Source: Paenibacillus tianjinensis (GTDB lineage Bacteria; Bacillota; Bacilli; Paenibacillales; Paenibacillaceae). Taken from it: a stretch of DNA of 64,000 nt. The stretch lies in assembly GCF_017086365.1 (NCBI RefSeq), contig NZ_CP070969.1, forward strand, positions 5,353,501 through 5,417,500. The letters run 5' to 3'. A program made the translations under genes and the position numbers. Under the pieces are notes generated by a model, which saw only the letters and a list, made by a program, of their open reading frames with translations, was not told the origin of the DNA and searched no databases. Numbering within the stretch: the first letter of the stretch is position 1; the number at the start of each line of letters is the position of its first letter. Of this stretch, positions 17,727 through 26,525 are shown piece by piece.

Positions 17727-18251
17727 TTATTTAGCAAACATCCGAAGAGCAATTACATCCGCAATATCGCTGTCCAGAAAAGAGGCCAGCGGGACCAGAT
17801 CACTGAGCGTTCCACCTTCCATCGCCTTCTGCGCACATTCACCCAGCACTTCTTCGCTCAGGAACGAGGCCAGCGGCAACAGGTCCCGGAGTGCTTTATC
17901 CTTTACTTGTTCGAAAACCTCCCCAATCTGCTCCATATTCAGAGGCGGCGCGATCCCGGAAAGCTCATCTGCGGACACCTCATGCTGCTGCAGGTATTCT
18001 CCGGTTTTGTTCTCCAGCATACTTGTAATAAGCCGGCTTCCTTTTCCTTCTTCGAGAATCTCCTCAATGCTAACATTAAAAATTCCCGCCAGCTGCGGCA
18101 GCTTCGCAATATCCGGCATACTCGCTCCGCGCTCCCAGTTGCTAACCGCCTGGTAGCTAATGCCCAGCTTGTCCGCCATCCCCATTTGCGTAATTCCCGT
18201 CTGCCCTCTTAACTTGGCAATATTACGGCCTACCTTCAGCATATCAAACAT
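17727..18251 (-). CDS. XRE-family transcriptional regulator
   Basis: The 174-residue protein has an N-terminal lambda-repressor-type HTH (VGRNIAKLRGQTGITQMGMADKLGISYQAVSNWERGASMPDIAKLPQLAGIFNVSIEEIL). A C-terminal half of about 105 residues follows, with two similar LPLASFL segments (LRDLLPLASFLSEEVLG and LSDLVPLASFLDSDIAD), i.e. a short internal repeat. ATG 18251 is chosen with AAAGGG upstream. The target is unknown; it lies convergent to the alpha-galactosidase gene. Confidence 0.8.
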   Translation of the reverse strand: MFDMLKVGRNIAKLRGQTGITQMGMADKLGISYQAVSNWERGASMPDIAKLPQLAGIFNVSIEEILEEGKGSRLITSMLENKTGEYLQQHEVSADELSGIAPPLNMEQIGEVFEQVKDKALRDLLPLASFLSEEVLGECAQKAMEGGTLSDLVPLASFLDSDIADVIALRMFAK

Positions 18252-18309
18252 GGCTTCCACCCTTTGCTTAACATGCCTTTAGTGTAGTGGATCATCCAAA
18301 AAATGCATT

Positions 18310-19293
18310 TCAAGTATTGCTTGGGTCCTTCCGCTTCCCGCCCGGGACGCGGCTGCGGAACACGGTGACAATGGCCACTGCCGCGATTATAATGACGGCG
18401 GCGGCCCAGGTTCCGGCGGTAAGCTGCTCACCGGCCAGCAACCAGCCAAGCAGGACGGCAACAACCGGATTCACAAAAGCATAAGTGGAGACAAGAGACG
18501 GTTCCGCATTTTTGAGCAGCCAGATATAAGCTGTATATGCGACAATCGAGCCGAATAAGACCAGGTAGCCAAAGGCAAGATACGAGCGGGCGGTAATTCC
18601 CGCGACCTCCAGCTCCCCCCAGTCTCCGGTGAAATAGGAGAAAATAATCAGCAGGACGCCGCCGGTCAGCATTTGCGCCGCGGTCGACATCAGCGGGGAA
18701 CCCGGCAGCTTGGCGCTGCGCGAATAAATTGAACCGGCTGCCCAGCTGATCGAAGCCGCAAGCAGGGCAGTGATGCCGATGACATCGAAGCCTTTATCGC
18801 CAGCACTGCCCTGTCCCGGTTGAAGCACCAGCACGGCGATGCCGAGGAAGCCAAGAACAATCCCGGTAATCACTCCTGTGCCGGGGCGCTTTCCGTTTTT
18901 ACCAGACCAGCCGAGCAGCATCATCCAGACCGGAACGGCCGCAATGATTAAGGAAGCTACCGACGAAGACACCCTCTGTTCCGCCCAGGCCACCATACCG
19001 TTGCCGCCAAGCAGCAGCAAGGCACCTACAATCACGGCCGAACGCCATTCCAGGAATCCGGGACGCCGGGCGCCTGTTAATCTGGAGATGATATAGAGCA
19101 CCAGTCCCGCTGAGAAGAAGCGGGCTCCAGCCATCAGAAAGGGCGGCATACTCTCAATCGCTACCTTCATGCCCAGATAGGTGCCTCCCCAGAATAAATA
19201 GACGGCTACCAGCGCCAAGCCTATTATGTAGAGCGAACTGCTTGTTTTGCCGGCGCGTGTTGCTTTGGCCTGGACTTTAGCGGTCTGACTCAT
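18310..19293 (-). CDS. EamA-family (DMT) transporter
   Basis: The 327-residue inner-membrane protein has ten predicted helices in two EamA repeats (YIIGLALVAVYLFWGGTYLGMKVAIESMPPF for the first, DVIGITALLAASISWAAGSIYSRSAK for the second). It is likely a metabolite or amino-acid exporter of the YdcZ/RhtA type. The start ATG 19293 has GGGAGGGG at good spacing. It lies 48 bp downstream of an Lrp-type regulator on the same strand, which is the common layout for amino-acid exporters controlled by their own Lrp protein. The substrate is not predictable. Confidence 0.88.
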   Translation of the reverse strand: MSQTAKVQAKATRAGKTSSSLYIIGLALVAVYLFWGGTYLGMKVAIESMPPFLMAGARFFSAGLVLYIISRLTGARRPGFLEWRSAVIVGALLLLGGNGMVAWAEQRVSSSVASLIIAAVPVWMMLLGWSGKNGKRPGTGVITGIVLGFLGIAVLVLQPGQGSAGDKGFDVIGITALLAASISWAAGSIYSRSAKLPGSPLMSTAAQMLTGGVLLIIFSYFTGDWGELEVAGITARSYLAFGYLVLFGSIVAYTAYIWLLKNAEPSLVSTYAFVNPVVAVLLGWLLAGEQLTAGTWAAAVIIIAAVAIVTVFRSRVPGGKRKDPSNT

Positions 19294-19341
19294 AATTCCC
19301 CTCCCTTTGAATATTAGCTTTCTATATTATTACAAAGCGTG

Positions 19342-19794
19342 CTACATTCCCTTCAAGCCGTCTTCATAGATAGTGGATAACACAAAGGTGGTCGACGTTT
19401 CCTTCACTTCGGGGATTTTGACAATTTCATCAATCAGCAGCGTAATCTGCTCCGGTGAGCCTACCCGCACTTTCAGCATCATGCACCACTCCCCGGCCAT
19501 CCGCAGACATTCCATCAGGGTTACCCCCGGAATCTCCATCTCTACTATTTTGTCCGCAACCTCCTGAAAATGCCGGCTGACCACCTTCACCGAGATGACC
19601 ACCTTGATCTTCTGATCCAGCCGGCTCCAGTCGATAAGCCCTCTATAGCCTTTGATAATTCCGCTTTTTTCAAGCTTAGCAACCCGCTGATGAACGGACG
19701 GCCGCGAGATATGCAGCAGTTTGCCGATCTCCTCATGAGACAGCCTTCCGTTTCGTTCCAGCAGCTTGAGAATATTATGATCCAGTTCATCCAT
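19342..19794 (-). CDS. Lrp/AsnC-family transcriptional regulator
   Basis: The 150-residue protein has an N-terminal HTH (MDELDHNILKLLERNGRLSHEEIGKLLHISRPSVHQRVAKLEKSGIIKGY) and a C-terminal RAM/AsnC ligand-binding domain (IKVVISVKVVSRHFQEVADKIVEMEIPGV). It precedes the EamA exporter gene in the same direction and probably controls it in response to an amino acid. Confidence 0.9.
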   Translation of the reverse strand: MDELDHNILKLLERNGRLSHEEIGKLLHISRPSVHQRVAKLEKSGIIKGYRGLIDWSRLDQKIKVVISVKVVSRHFQEVADKIVEMEIPGVTLMECLRMAGEWCMMLKVRVGSPEQITLLIDEIVKIPEVKETSTTFVLSTIYEDGLKGM

Positions 19795-20214
19795 TGGCCC
19801 ATCCTCCTGGAAAAATTATAGCATGATTTATTTCTTCATAAACGATTCGTACACACGAGCAATCAAACCCAAACGAATCGTATGATACATCCCAGAAATA
19901 TTGCTTTTTCGTCATAACACAAGCACTAATCCGCCCTAAAAAATAACGATCCGTAAGCCAATGTCCCCCTTTTCCCTACGCAAAAAAACCCTTCATGACA
20001 GCAAACAGCGGAAGGACATCCGATCTCTTGGCTGTTTCCTTGAGGGGCTCTTAGGCATCTTTCAATCAAATAGATTTATGGCCTGTTGATCATCTGACTT
20101 ATGGAATCTTAATTATCGTCCGTACTGTGATATCTAAGTGGAATTTCTCCACCAAAATCTCTCTCAAACACACGCAACAAGATTATAGTGGAAAATTTTC
20201 CTGATGATTTCCTC
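19795..20214. other. Intergenic region without a recognised gene
   Basis: About 420 bp upstream of the Lrp gene carry no credible coding frame. One weak hairpin is visible near 20006-20041 (AAACAGC with GCTGTTT, flanked by CCCTTCATG and TTGAGGGGC). The Lrp promoter must lie at its left end. The tandem 51-bp repeats follow directly. Confidence 0.5.
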
Positions 20215-20418
20215 GTTCGGCCTGCCAGCTGCGGAATCAACGGGATTTTTACCGTTGATTTCCACGTTCGGCCCGCCGGCAGCGGAATCAACGGGATTTT
20301 TACCGTTGAATATCCCGTTCGGCCCGCGAGCGGCGGAATCAACGGGATTTTTACCGTTGATTTTCGCGTTCGGCCCGCCGGCGGCGGAATCAACGGGATT
20401 TATACCGTTGATTCCACC
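20215..20418. repeat. Four tandem copies of a 51-bp repeat, each with a hairpin
   Basis: Units begin with gttcgg at 20215, 20266, 20317 and 20368, exactly 51 bp apart. Each contains AATCAACGG-GATTTTTA-CCGTTGATT, a 9-bp stem, except that the third base of one arm or the tail varies between copies. A fifth degenerate unit starts at about 20419. Because 51 is divisible by three, repetitive open frames exist on both strands, but none has a good ribosome binding site and codon use looks random. Units differ at the short tail between hairpins (TTTCCAC, AATATCCC, TTTTCGC). Confidence 0.85.
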
Positions 20419-20482
20419 GCTTGCCCCGTTACCTTAGCTCGCCATCCAGCACTGCTGCACGCTGCGGCCTGATGCACTGAAC

Positions 20483-21043
20483 TTACGTCCTGCCTGCAGG
20501 CCCGCCAAACACTTCCCCTTCCTCCAGCCCGTCCACAAAACGCTGCAGCCAGCTGTAATAATCCATCGCATGCTGCAGCTTGTCCAGGTCTCTGCGGCAG
20601 GACTGGCGCTCTTCCTCCGGAGTATCTTCGGCCTGGATCAACGCTTCCAGCTCCGGCACCGCCGTTCCCATTGCGTCCTGCATCACGTCAATCTCCCGCT
20701 GCAGCTTCAAGGTGAAGAAGTTCCTGAACGCCTGAAAAAAGTCCGTCTCCGCCGCATACAGCTCCTTCCGGTCCCGCTTCTCCTCAAGCTTCGTTACCAT
20801 CCGGGAGGCGATCAGCGAGCGGACGCCATAGCTCATATTGCTCTTGCTCATATTCATAACCTGCTTCATTTCCTCAAGTGTCATCGGCTTATCCTCAAAG
20901 AACATGATCCCGTAGAGCTGTCCGAAGGAATAATTTGCCCCGTATAAATCCATAGTCTGCGCAATCGCATCAATCATGGGACGCAGCACTTGCTCCCGTG
21001 GAGATAACTGCCCGTTGTCCTCGCCAAATGCGGCCTGTTTCAT
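20483..21043 (-). CDS. GbsR/MarR-type transcriptional regulator
   Basis: The 186-residue protein matches the GbsR-like family. A winged HTH lies in the middle (YGIMFFEDKPMTLEEMKQVMNMSKSNMSYGVRSLIASRMVTKLEEKRDRKELYAAE) and is followed by a helical dimerisation tail. ATG 21043 (MKQAAFGEDN) is preferred to the upstream 21121 start. Family members respond to choline or other quaternary amines or control osmolyte genes. It is divergent from the UgpA-like operon at 21240, so it may regulate that operon or itself. Confidence 0.75.
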   Translation of the reverse strand: MKQAAFGEDNGQLSPREQVLRPMIDAIAQTMDLYGANYSFGQLYGIMFFEDKPMTLEEMKQVMNMSKSNMSYGVRSLIASRMVTKLEEKRDRKELYAAETDFFQAFRNFFTLKLQREIDVMQDAMGTAVPELEALIQAEDTPEEERQSCRRDLDKLQHAMDYYSWLQRFVDGLEEGEVFGGPAGRT

Positions 21044-21121
21044 TCGCTGCACCTTCACTCCAATTAGACTTGTTTTCTCTACATTACACAAAACGGAAGC
21101 AACACAGCAGCATTTCTGCAA

Positions 21122-21239
21122 ATTTTACATAATTTCTAAACATGCTTTACTTCCGCTTGACCATAAGGCGTCTGCTTGAGTGTACAATTTTTTTTGAACA
21201 GAGTGTACTTCTTCTGCATTATACCGCAAAACTTAGACG
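21122..21239 (+). promoter_or_regulatory. Divergent promoter region with a GAGTGTAC direct repeat
   Basis: The octamer GAGTGTAC occurs twice in direct orientation, at 21178-21185 and 21201-21208 (23 bp apart), in the space between the GbsR-like gene and the sugar/glycerol-phosphate importer. A TTGACC (21158-21163) could be a -35. The repeat is a candidate operator for the divergent regulator. Confidence 0.45.
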
Positions 21240-22145
21240 ATGGAATGGGGTATCCGAACAAAAATGACACGCTCCAAGGTAATAAACGGCCTAAAACCGG
21301 TGCTGTTCACGCTGCCGGCGATGATCCCATTCATTCTATTCTGGCTTGCCCCGCTGCTGTATGTGCTGTATCTCAGCCTGACGGAATGGGATTTCATGAG
21401 TCCGGACAAAACCTTTGTCGGGCTGCAAAACTATGCCGATCTCTTCAGCAACCCGGCTTTCTACAAAGCGCTGAGGGTCACCGTGCTCTTCTGTGCAGGC
21501 AGCGTACTGCCGGTCATCTCGATCGGACTCGGGCTTGCGCTGCTGATGAACCGGAAGCTGGGAGGCTCCGCACTGTACCAGGCGCTCTTGTTCTCCCCCT
21601 GGGTCACGCCGACCGTTGCCGTCTCCATTGTCTGGTCCTGGATCTACGAGCCTGATGTCGGACTCGCCAATACCGTGCTGAATTTCCTTGGCTTGGAACC
21701 GATCGGCTGGCTGCAGGATCCCAAGTGGGCGCTTACCGGTGTACTGCTCGTAACCATCTGGAAATCGGTAGGCTGGGCGATGATCTTTTATCTGGTGGCG
21801 CTGCGGAATGTCCCTTCCGATCTGCTGGAAGCCGGCGAGCTTGACGGGGCCAGCGCACTGCAGAAGTTCTTCCGTATTACCCTGCCGCTGATCTCGCCGA
21901 CCACCCTTTTCCTGTTCGTGGTGCAGATTATCCAAGCCCTTCAGGCTTACGATCAGATCAATGTCCTGACACAGGGAGGCCCGTCCGGCTCCACCCGCAC
22001 TCTGCTGTATCTGTATTACCAGTCGGCCTTCGAGTCCTTCCAGATCGGTGAGGCTTCAACCGTCGCAGTGGTTCTGGTCTTCATCTGTATGCTGCTGTCG
22101 GTATTCTCGCTCGGCGTCAGTAAACGGACTACTCATTATCAGTGA
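21240..22145 (+). CDS. ABC importer permease, UgpA/MalF-like
   Basis: The 301-residue inner-membrane protein of the MalF/UgpA type has six helices and the EAA loop around EAGELDGASALQKFFRITLPLISPTTLF. Start codon is uncertain: ATG 21240 or ATG 21264 (MTRSKVING), neither with a strong ribosome binding site. It forms the channel with the permease at 22178-23020 and takes substrate from the lipoprotein at 23054-24400. No ATPase is encoded here; a shared MsmX/UgpC-type ATPase is usual for such importers. Confidence 0.9.
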   Translation: MEWGIRTKMTRSKVINGLKPVLFTLPAMIPFILFWLAPLLYVLYLSLTEWDFMSPDKTFVGLQNYADLFSNPAFYKALRVTVLFCAGSVLPVISIGLGLALLMNRKLGGSALYQALLFSPWVTPTVAVSIVWSWIYEPDVGLANTVLNFLGLEPIGWLQDPKWALTGVLLVTIWKSVGWAMIFYLVALRNVPSDLLEAGELDGASALQKFFRITLPLISPTTLFLFVVQIIQALQAYDQINVLTQGGPSGSTRTLLYLYYQSAFESFQIGEASTVAVVLVFICMLLSVFSLGVSKRTTHYQ

Positions 22146-22177
22146 TTTTGCGTCTATCCAAAAGGAGGTCTCCCCGC

Positions 22178-23020
22178 TTGCGTATATTCACCCGGCTGGG
22201 CCAACCGGTCCGCCAACTTTTTTTCGCCGTAATTGCCCTGCTTATGGCCTTTCCGTTCTACTGGATGGTTACCAGCGCACTCAAAACCAATGATGAAATC
22301 TGGCGTTCCCCGCCAACACTCTGGCCTGAGGTGCCGCTCTGGGGCAATTTTGCCGCAGCCTGGAATGAGGCTCCATTCGCACGGTATATGGGCAACAGCA
22401 TCTTCGTCGCCACCGCCATCGTCGTTCTGCAGGTGATCAACTCAGGCATGATGGCCTATGCGCTTACACATATGAAATTCCGCCTGAAGGGTGTTTTTGC
22501 CGGAGTGATCCTGTTCGGTTACATGGTACCTGCTACCGCAGTCTACCTGCCCGGTTATCTGGTGCTGTCCGAGCTGCATCTGCTCAACTCTTACGGCGGC
22601 CTGATTCTCTCCAACTGTGTGAGCGTCTTTGCGATCTTTCTGGTCAGACAAGCATTCCTGCAGGTATCGCATGAGCTGGTCGAAGCCGGTGAGGTGGACG
22701 GGGCATCTCATATGCGGATTCTCTGGACGGTGCTGGTGCCGGTCACAAGGTCTTCCTTCGCGGTACTTGCGCTGATTACTTTCATCGAGCAGTACAACAA
22801 TTATTTCTGGCCGATGCTGATTACCAAGGATCCCGGCCTGCAGCTGGTGTCCGCCGGTCTGCGCAGCTTCTTCGTGGAAGGAGGTGCTTACGGTTTAAAA
22901 TGGCCGCTGATTATGGCCGCGAGCAGCTTCACCATCGCCCCGCTGCTGCTTGTCTTCCTGCTGGCGCAAAAAACGATTATGCAAAGTGTCAATATGACCG
23001 CTGGTTCCAGTAAAGGCTGA
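22178..23020 (+). CDS. ABC importer permease, UgpE/MalG-like
   Basis: Six-helix MalG-type permease with the EAA motif VEAGEVDGASHMRILWTVLVPVTRSSFAVLALITF. The frame is open from GTG 22142, overlapping the previous gene, but TTG 22178 has AAAGGAGGT 8 nt upstream and is the better start (280 residues). It is the second channel subunit of the importer. Confidence 0.9.
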   Translation: MRIFTRLGQPVRQLFFAVIALLMAFPFYWMVTSALKTNDEIWRSPPTLWPEVPLWGNFAAAWNEAPFARYMGNSIFVATAIVVLQVINSGMMAYALTHMKFRLKGVFAGVILFGYMVPATAVYLPGYLVLSELHLLNSYGGLILSNCVSVFAIFLVRQAFLQVSHELVEAGEVDGASHMRILWTVLVPVTRSSFAVLALITFIEQYNNYFWPMLITKDPGLQLVSAGLRSFFVEGGAYGLKWPLIMAASSFTIAPLLLVFLLAQKTIMQSVNMTAGSSKG

Positions 23021-23053
23021 ATCTTACATTTTCAAACAAAGAGGAGAATGATG

Positions 23054-24400
23054 ATGAACGTATTAAAAAGATTGTCAGCGATGTCCATGATTGCCGGATT
23101 CACTGTACTCACTGCTTGTGGCGGAAATACCGCTTCTAATGATGTTACGGAGGCGAGCGGAGCATCGTCTGCTCCTGCTGCTGAAGCTGCTGTGGCCCCA
23201 AGCGGACCGGTAACGATTGAATTCTGGTATGGACTCGGCGGCAAGCTTGGGGAAAATATGGAGACGCTCATTCAGAAATTCAACGCCTCACAGCAGGAGG
23301 TGATCGTCAAAGGCATCGTGCAGGCGGATTATACGGAAACCGAGCAGAAGCTTCAGGCGGCCATCGCCACAGGACAGGTACCTGCTGCTGTGCTCTCTTC
23401 CAATATAGACTGGGCGCGCAAGGGATATTTTGCACCGATGGATGAGCTGATTGCAGAGCAGCCGGATTTCAATAAAGAGGATTTTGTCCAGACTTTCCTG
23501 AACCAAGGCCAGGTCGACGGCAAGCAGTATTTCCTCCCGATGTACGGAACGACACAGATAATGTATTACCGCAAGGATGCTTTTGCGAAAAGCGGGATTG
23601 ATGCCAGCCAGATCAAGACCTGGGAAGACCTAGCTGCGGCAGCTGAGAAAATGGCGGTCAAAGACGGCGGCAAAACGAGCTTCTACGGCTGGGAGCCGAT
23701 GTGGGGCTCCGGCAATATGATCGATGCCGTGCTGAGCAAGGGCGGCAGCATTCTTAGCGAAGACGGCAAGACCGTAACAATTGATTCCCCGGAGTGGATC
23801 GAGACGTGGGACCTCTTCCGCAAATGGATTCATGAAGATAAGATCATGCGCATCCATTCCGGCGGACAAGGCTGGGAGTACTGGTACAAGACCATTGACG
23901 ATGTGATGAAAGGCCAGGCGGCCGGCTACATCGGCTCCAGCGGTGACCAGGGCGATCTCGATTTCAATATCGTCTCCGCGATGGAACAGCCTGGCTGGGC
24001 CGGAATTGGTGAAGGCAAGCCCGTGGCACAGGCGATCATGGCAGGTATTCCCGCCAAGGCTTCAGAAGCCGAGCAGCAGGCAGCCCTGAAATGGCTGGCG
24101 TACTTCACGAACTCTGAGAATACTGCCTTCTGGTCGATCAACACCGGCTATATTGCGGTCCGCCAGTCTGCACTGGAGGATCCGGCATTCGTCTCTTTCA
24201 GCGGGACCAATCCGCAGATCAAAATCCCATTAATGCAGGCATCTCATGCCTCCGCCCCGTTCCAGGATCCAACCGGCGGCAAAATCAACGATGCGCTGAC
24301 TATCGCTGCGGACAAGGTCCAGATTGAGAACATTCCGGCAGCCGAAGCACTCAAGGAAGCGCAGCAGACTGCCCAGGCGGCACTGGATAAGCTGAAATAA
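23054..24400 (+). CDS. Substrate-binding lipoprotein, UgpB-like
   Basis: Family 1 extracellular binding protein of about 448 residues. It has a lipoprotein signal (LSAMSMIAGFTVLTACGG, lipobox T-A-C) and then a Ser/Ala spacer. The mature start TIEFWYGLGGKLGENMETLIQKFN and later YGTTQIMYYRKDAF resemble glycerol-3-phosphate and glycerophosphodiester binding proteins. Three ATG codons lie in a row; the third (23054) has the best spacing from GAGGAG. Two phosphatase-family genes follow on the same strand, which supports a phosphate-ester substrate. Sugar specificity cannot be excluded. Confidence 0.88.
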   Translation: MNVLKRLSAMSMIAGFTVLTACGGNTASNDVTEASGASSAPAAEAAVAPSGPVTIEFWYGLGGKLGENMETLIQKFNASQQEVIVKGIVQADYTETEQKLQAAIATGQVPAAVLSSNIDWARKGYFAPMDELIAEQPDFNKEDFVQTFLNQGQVDGKQYFLPMYGTTQIMYYRKDAFAKSGIDASQIKTWEDLAAAAEKMAVKDGGKTSFYGWEPMWGSGNMIDAVLSKGGSILSEDGKTVTIDSPEWIETWDLFRKWIHEDKIMRIHSGGQGWEYWYKTIDDVMKGQAAGYIGSSGDQGDLDFNIVSAMEQPGWAGIGEGKPVAQAIMAGIPAKASEAEQQAALKWLAYFTNSENTAFWSINTGYIAVRQSALEDPAFVSFSGTNPQIKIPLMQASHASAPFQDPTGGKINDALTIAADKVQIENIPAAEALKEAQQTAQAALDKLK

Positions 24401-24684
24401 TCAGCGGCATAGTTAGAGGGGCACCGACCTGCAAAAGAAGCGGTGGCCTCTCAAGAGAAATTTCTGAAATGGCTCACTCCTAGAGTGATTTCAGTGATTT
24501 TCAGTTGTGGAATGTCTATGCTTTCGAGAATGATTGCACTTTGTGCAATAGAAAGTCCATTTTCCTGCGGAACAATGGCACTCCAAACGAGGATTTGGGA
24601 GAATGGACTTATATTTGTTCCAGTATTCTGGCATACGAATAATTCAATGACATGACATAACAGTTGACTAAAGGGGGCCGCACC
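24401..24684 (+). other. Intergenic region with a hairpin, no gene seen
   Basis: After the binding-protein gene, AGAGGGGCACCG at 24415-24426 can pair with CGGTGGCCTCT at 24441-24451 (one mismatch) but no U-run follows, so this may be an mRNA-stabilising structure instead of a terminator. Further on are ATTGCAC-TTT-GTGCAAT and AGTCCATT with AATGGACT about 55 bp later. No coding sequence is credible. Confidence 0.4.
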
Positions 24685-25503
24685 ATGCCAGAGCTCATCA
24701 CTCCGCAAGGAAATCATGCCATATCCGCGATCCTGTTCGACAAGGACGGCACACTTCTGGAGTTCGTCCCCCTCTGGGGAAGCTGGGCCGAGTGTTTCCT
24801 GGAGCAATTCACCCGGCAACTGGAAGTACGCGGTCTCGAATTCCCTGCACCGTACCTTGCCTCTCTGCTTGGTACCATTCACAATGCCGAGGGCAAAATC
24901 ACTGGCTACGACCGCAATGGCCCGCTGGCCATGGGAACGATGAGCGACCTTTACGCTATTCTCTCCTGGCAGGGCTATCTGCTTGGCCTGTCCTGGGCAG
25001 AATCGATGGAGCTGGTGGACATCTGCCGCCAGGAAGCAGATGAAATGCTGGAGCAGAACCGTCCAGCCCTCCCGCTGCCCGGTTTGCTGCATTTCCTTAA
25101 TGACTGTGCAGCTCAAGGTCTGGCTATGGCCGTAGTAACTGCTGACGAAACCGCGGCGGCGGAGAAGCATCTCAGCTGGCTAGGCATCCGCAGCTACTTC
25201 TCCGCCGTGATCGGCACAGATCAGACAGAACGGGGCAAGCCGTTTCCCGATATGGCCTTGCTGGCCTGTGAGCAGCTCGGGGTGCAGCCGTCTGCAGCCG
25301 CTGTAATCGGCGATACGAACGGCGATATGAAGATGGCCAAAGCGGCAGGTGCAGCAGTGGCTATAGGGATAACCGGAACGGCGCATACACCCGGGAATGC
25401 AGCCGGGGATGATGCTGCCGATCCTGTGACGGCACGTTATTATCTTTTGCCTGATGCCGATTCGGTTGTTCAGTCTTATCAAGAACTAAGCTTCAGCAGC
25501 TAA
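24685..25503 (+). CDS. HAD-superfamily phosphatase
   Basis: The 272-residue protein has HAD motif I ILFDKDGTLLEF (Asp nucleophile and Asp+2), a helical cap, motif II VVTADET, motif III Lys in GKPFPD and motif IV VIGDTNGDMKMAKAAGA. It is a phosphoglycolate-phosphatase-like small-molecule phosphatase. Motif I has D-K-D-G-T, so it is catalytically complete. ATG 24685 is preferred with AAGGGGG upstream. It lies in the importer operon and may dephosphorylate the imported ester. Confidence 0.85.
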   Translation: MPELITPQGNHAISAILFDKDGTLLEFVPLWGSWAECFLEQFTRQLEVRGLEFPAPYLASLLGTIHNAEGKITGYDRNGPLAMGTMSDLYAILSWQGYLLGLSWAESMELVDICRQEADEMLEQNRPALPLPGLLHFLNDCAAQGLAMAVVTADETAAAEKHLSWLGIRSYFSAVIGTDQTERGKPFPDMALLACEQLGVQPSAAAVIGDTNGDMKMAKAAGAAVAIGITGTAHTPGNAAGDDAADPVTARYYLLPDADSVVQSYQELSFSS

Positions 25504-25546
25504 CAGCTTATCCAGTTGATTATCCTTTAACTTAAGGAGGCTACGT

Positions 25547-26437
25547 TTGCGCATGCATACCAACAACCCGGGCGGACAAGCGCCGCTGTTAACCTTTCAG
25601 ATTATTACGGACACTCATGTCACTGCCGATCCCGCGCATGAATATAATCTGAATTTCGAACGGGCACTGCAGGATCTGGCTCTTCATGCTCAGGGGAGCA
25701 GCGGGATTATGCATATCGGGGACATTACAGACCATGGCTTCCCGGATGAATATGAGGAGGTCCAGCGTATTCTGAAGCGGCATCAGGCTGTCCTGCCGGA
25801 AATACGGTTCACCCTGGGCAATCATGATGTTGGCCTCGGCCACTGGGAATCGCGCCTGGCGATGTATACCTCCCGTACTGGTGCGCCTGGACCTTATCAC
25901 GATCATTGGATCGGCGGATATCATTTTATTTTCCTCGGAACCGAAGAAGGCCTGCCGGCGTTCTGCAATCTGTCAAGTGAACAGCTCCAATGGCTGGAGC
26001 GCAAGCTCGGTGAACAGCCGGCGGACGGTCAGGCAGCCTCAGCTCAACCCATCTTCCTGTTCCTGCATCAGCCGCTGAAGAATACCGTAGCCGGCTCACT
26101 GGAATCGCAGGAATGGTACGGAGTTACACAGGATATGGAGCTGCGCTCAATACTGGCCAAGTATCCGCAGACCCTGCTGTTTACCGGCCATACCCACTGG
26201 GAGCTTGAGGCAGACAACACGATATATCCCGGCAACGAGGAGACTGCAACGATGTTCAACTGCGCTTCCGTTGCCTACCTCTGGACCAATGCGGATGAAC
26301 ACAAAGATGGAAGTCAAGGCTACTATGTAGAAGTCTATAGTGACAGAGTGCTGGTGCGGGGACGGGACTTCACTACCGGAAGCTGGATTGAAGCTGCATG
26401 CTATGAGGTTCCTTCTCTGCTGAAAAAGCACGGCTAA
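25547..26437 (+). CDS. Calcineurin-like metallophosphoesterase
   Basis: The 296-residue protein has all dimetal phosphoesterase motifs in order: ITDTHV, GDITDHG, LGNHDVG, FLHQP and TGHTHWE. It resembles cytosolic phosphodiesterases acting on cyclic nucleotides or glycerophosphodiesters. The start is TTG 25547 with AAGGAGG 6 nt upstream. No signal peptide is present, so it acts inside the cell. It is the last gene of the importer operon, ended by the terminator at 26483. Confidence 0.88.
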   Translation: MRMHTNNPGGQAPLLTFQIITDTHVTADPAHEYNLNFERALQDLALHAQGSSGIMHIGDITDHGFPDEYEEVQRILKRHQAVLPEIRFTLGNHDVGLGHWESRLAMYTSRTGAPGPYHDHWIGGYHFIFLGTEEGLPAFCNLSSEQLQWLERKLGEQPADGQAASAQPIFLFLHQPLKNTVAGSLESQEWYGVTQDMELRSILAKYPQTLLFTGHTHWELEADNTIYPGNEETATMFNCASVAYLWTNADEHKDGSQGYYVEVYSDRVLVRGRDFTTGSWIEAACYEVPSLLKKHG

Positions 26438-26482
26438 CACCCGCTGCGGCAATCAGGTCGAACTCAGGAGGTTTCACAAAAA

Positions 26483-26513
26483 AAAGAGGCTCTCCCCATG
26501 GGAAAGCCTCTTT
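26483..26513. terminator. Bidirectional terminator between the phosphoesterase and metQ genes
   Basis: AAAGAGGCT pairs with AGCCTCTTT, with additional CCC/GGG pairs inside. Runs of A on the left and TTTATAT on the right let it work for both convergent transcripts. Confidence 0.85.
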
Positions 26514-26525
26514 ATATATGATCTG

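Noticed and set aside
20215..20418. Repeat array as a CRISPR
   Set aside because: The units are contiguous 51-bp copies; the variable tails are only 7-8 bp, far too short to be spacers, and no cas genes are present.
20109..20472. Repetitive open frames on both strands across the 51-bp repeats (94, 94 and 77 codons)
   Set aside because: They exist only because the repeat period is a multiple of three. There is no ribosome binding site, start context or similarity, and each strand gives a different low-complexity peptide.
24451..24660. Possible remnant of an insertion sequence in the importer operon gap
   Set aside because: Only short, imperfect inverted words are seen, with no transposase fragment and no paired ends with target duplications.
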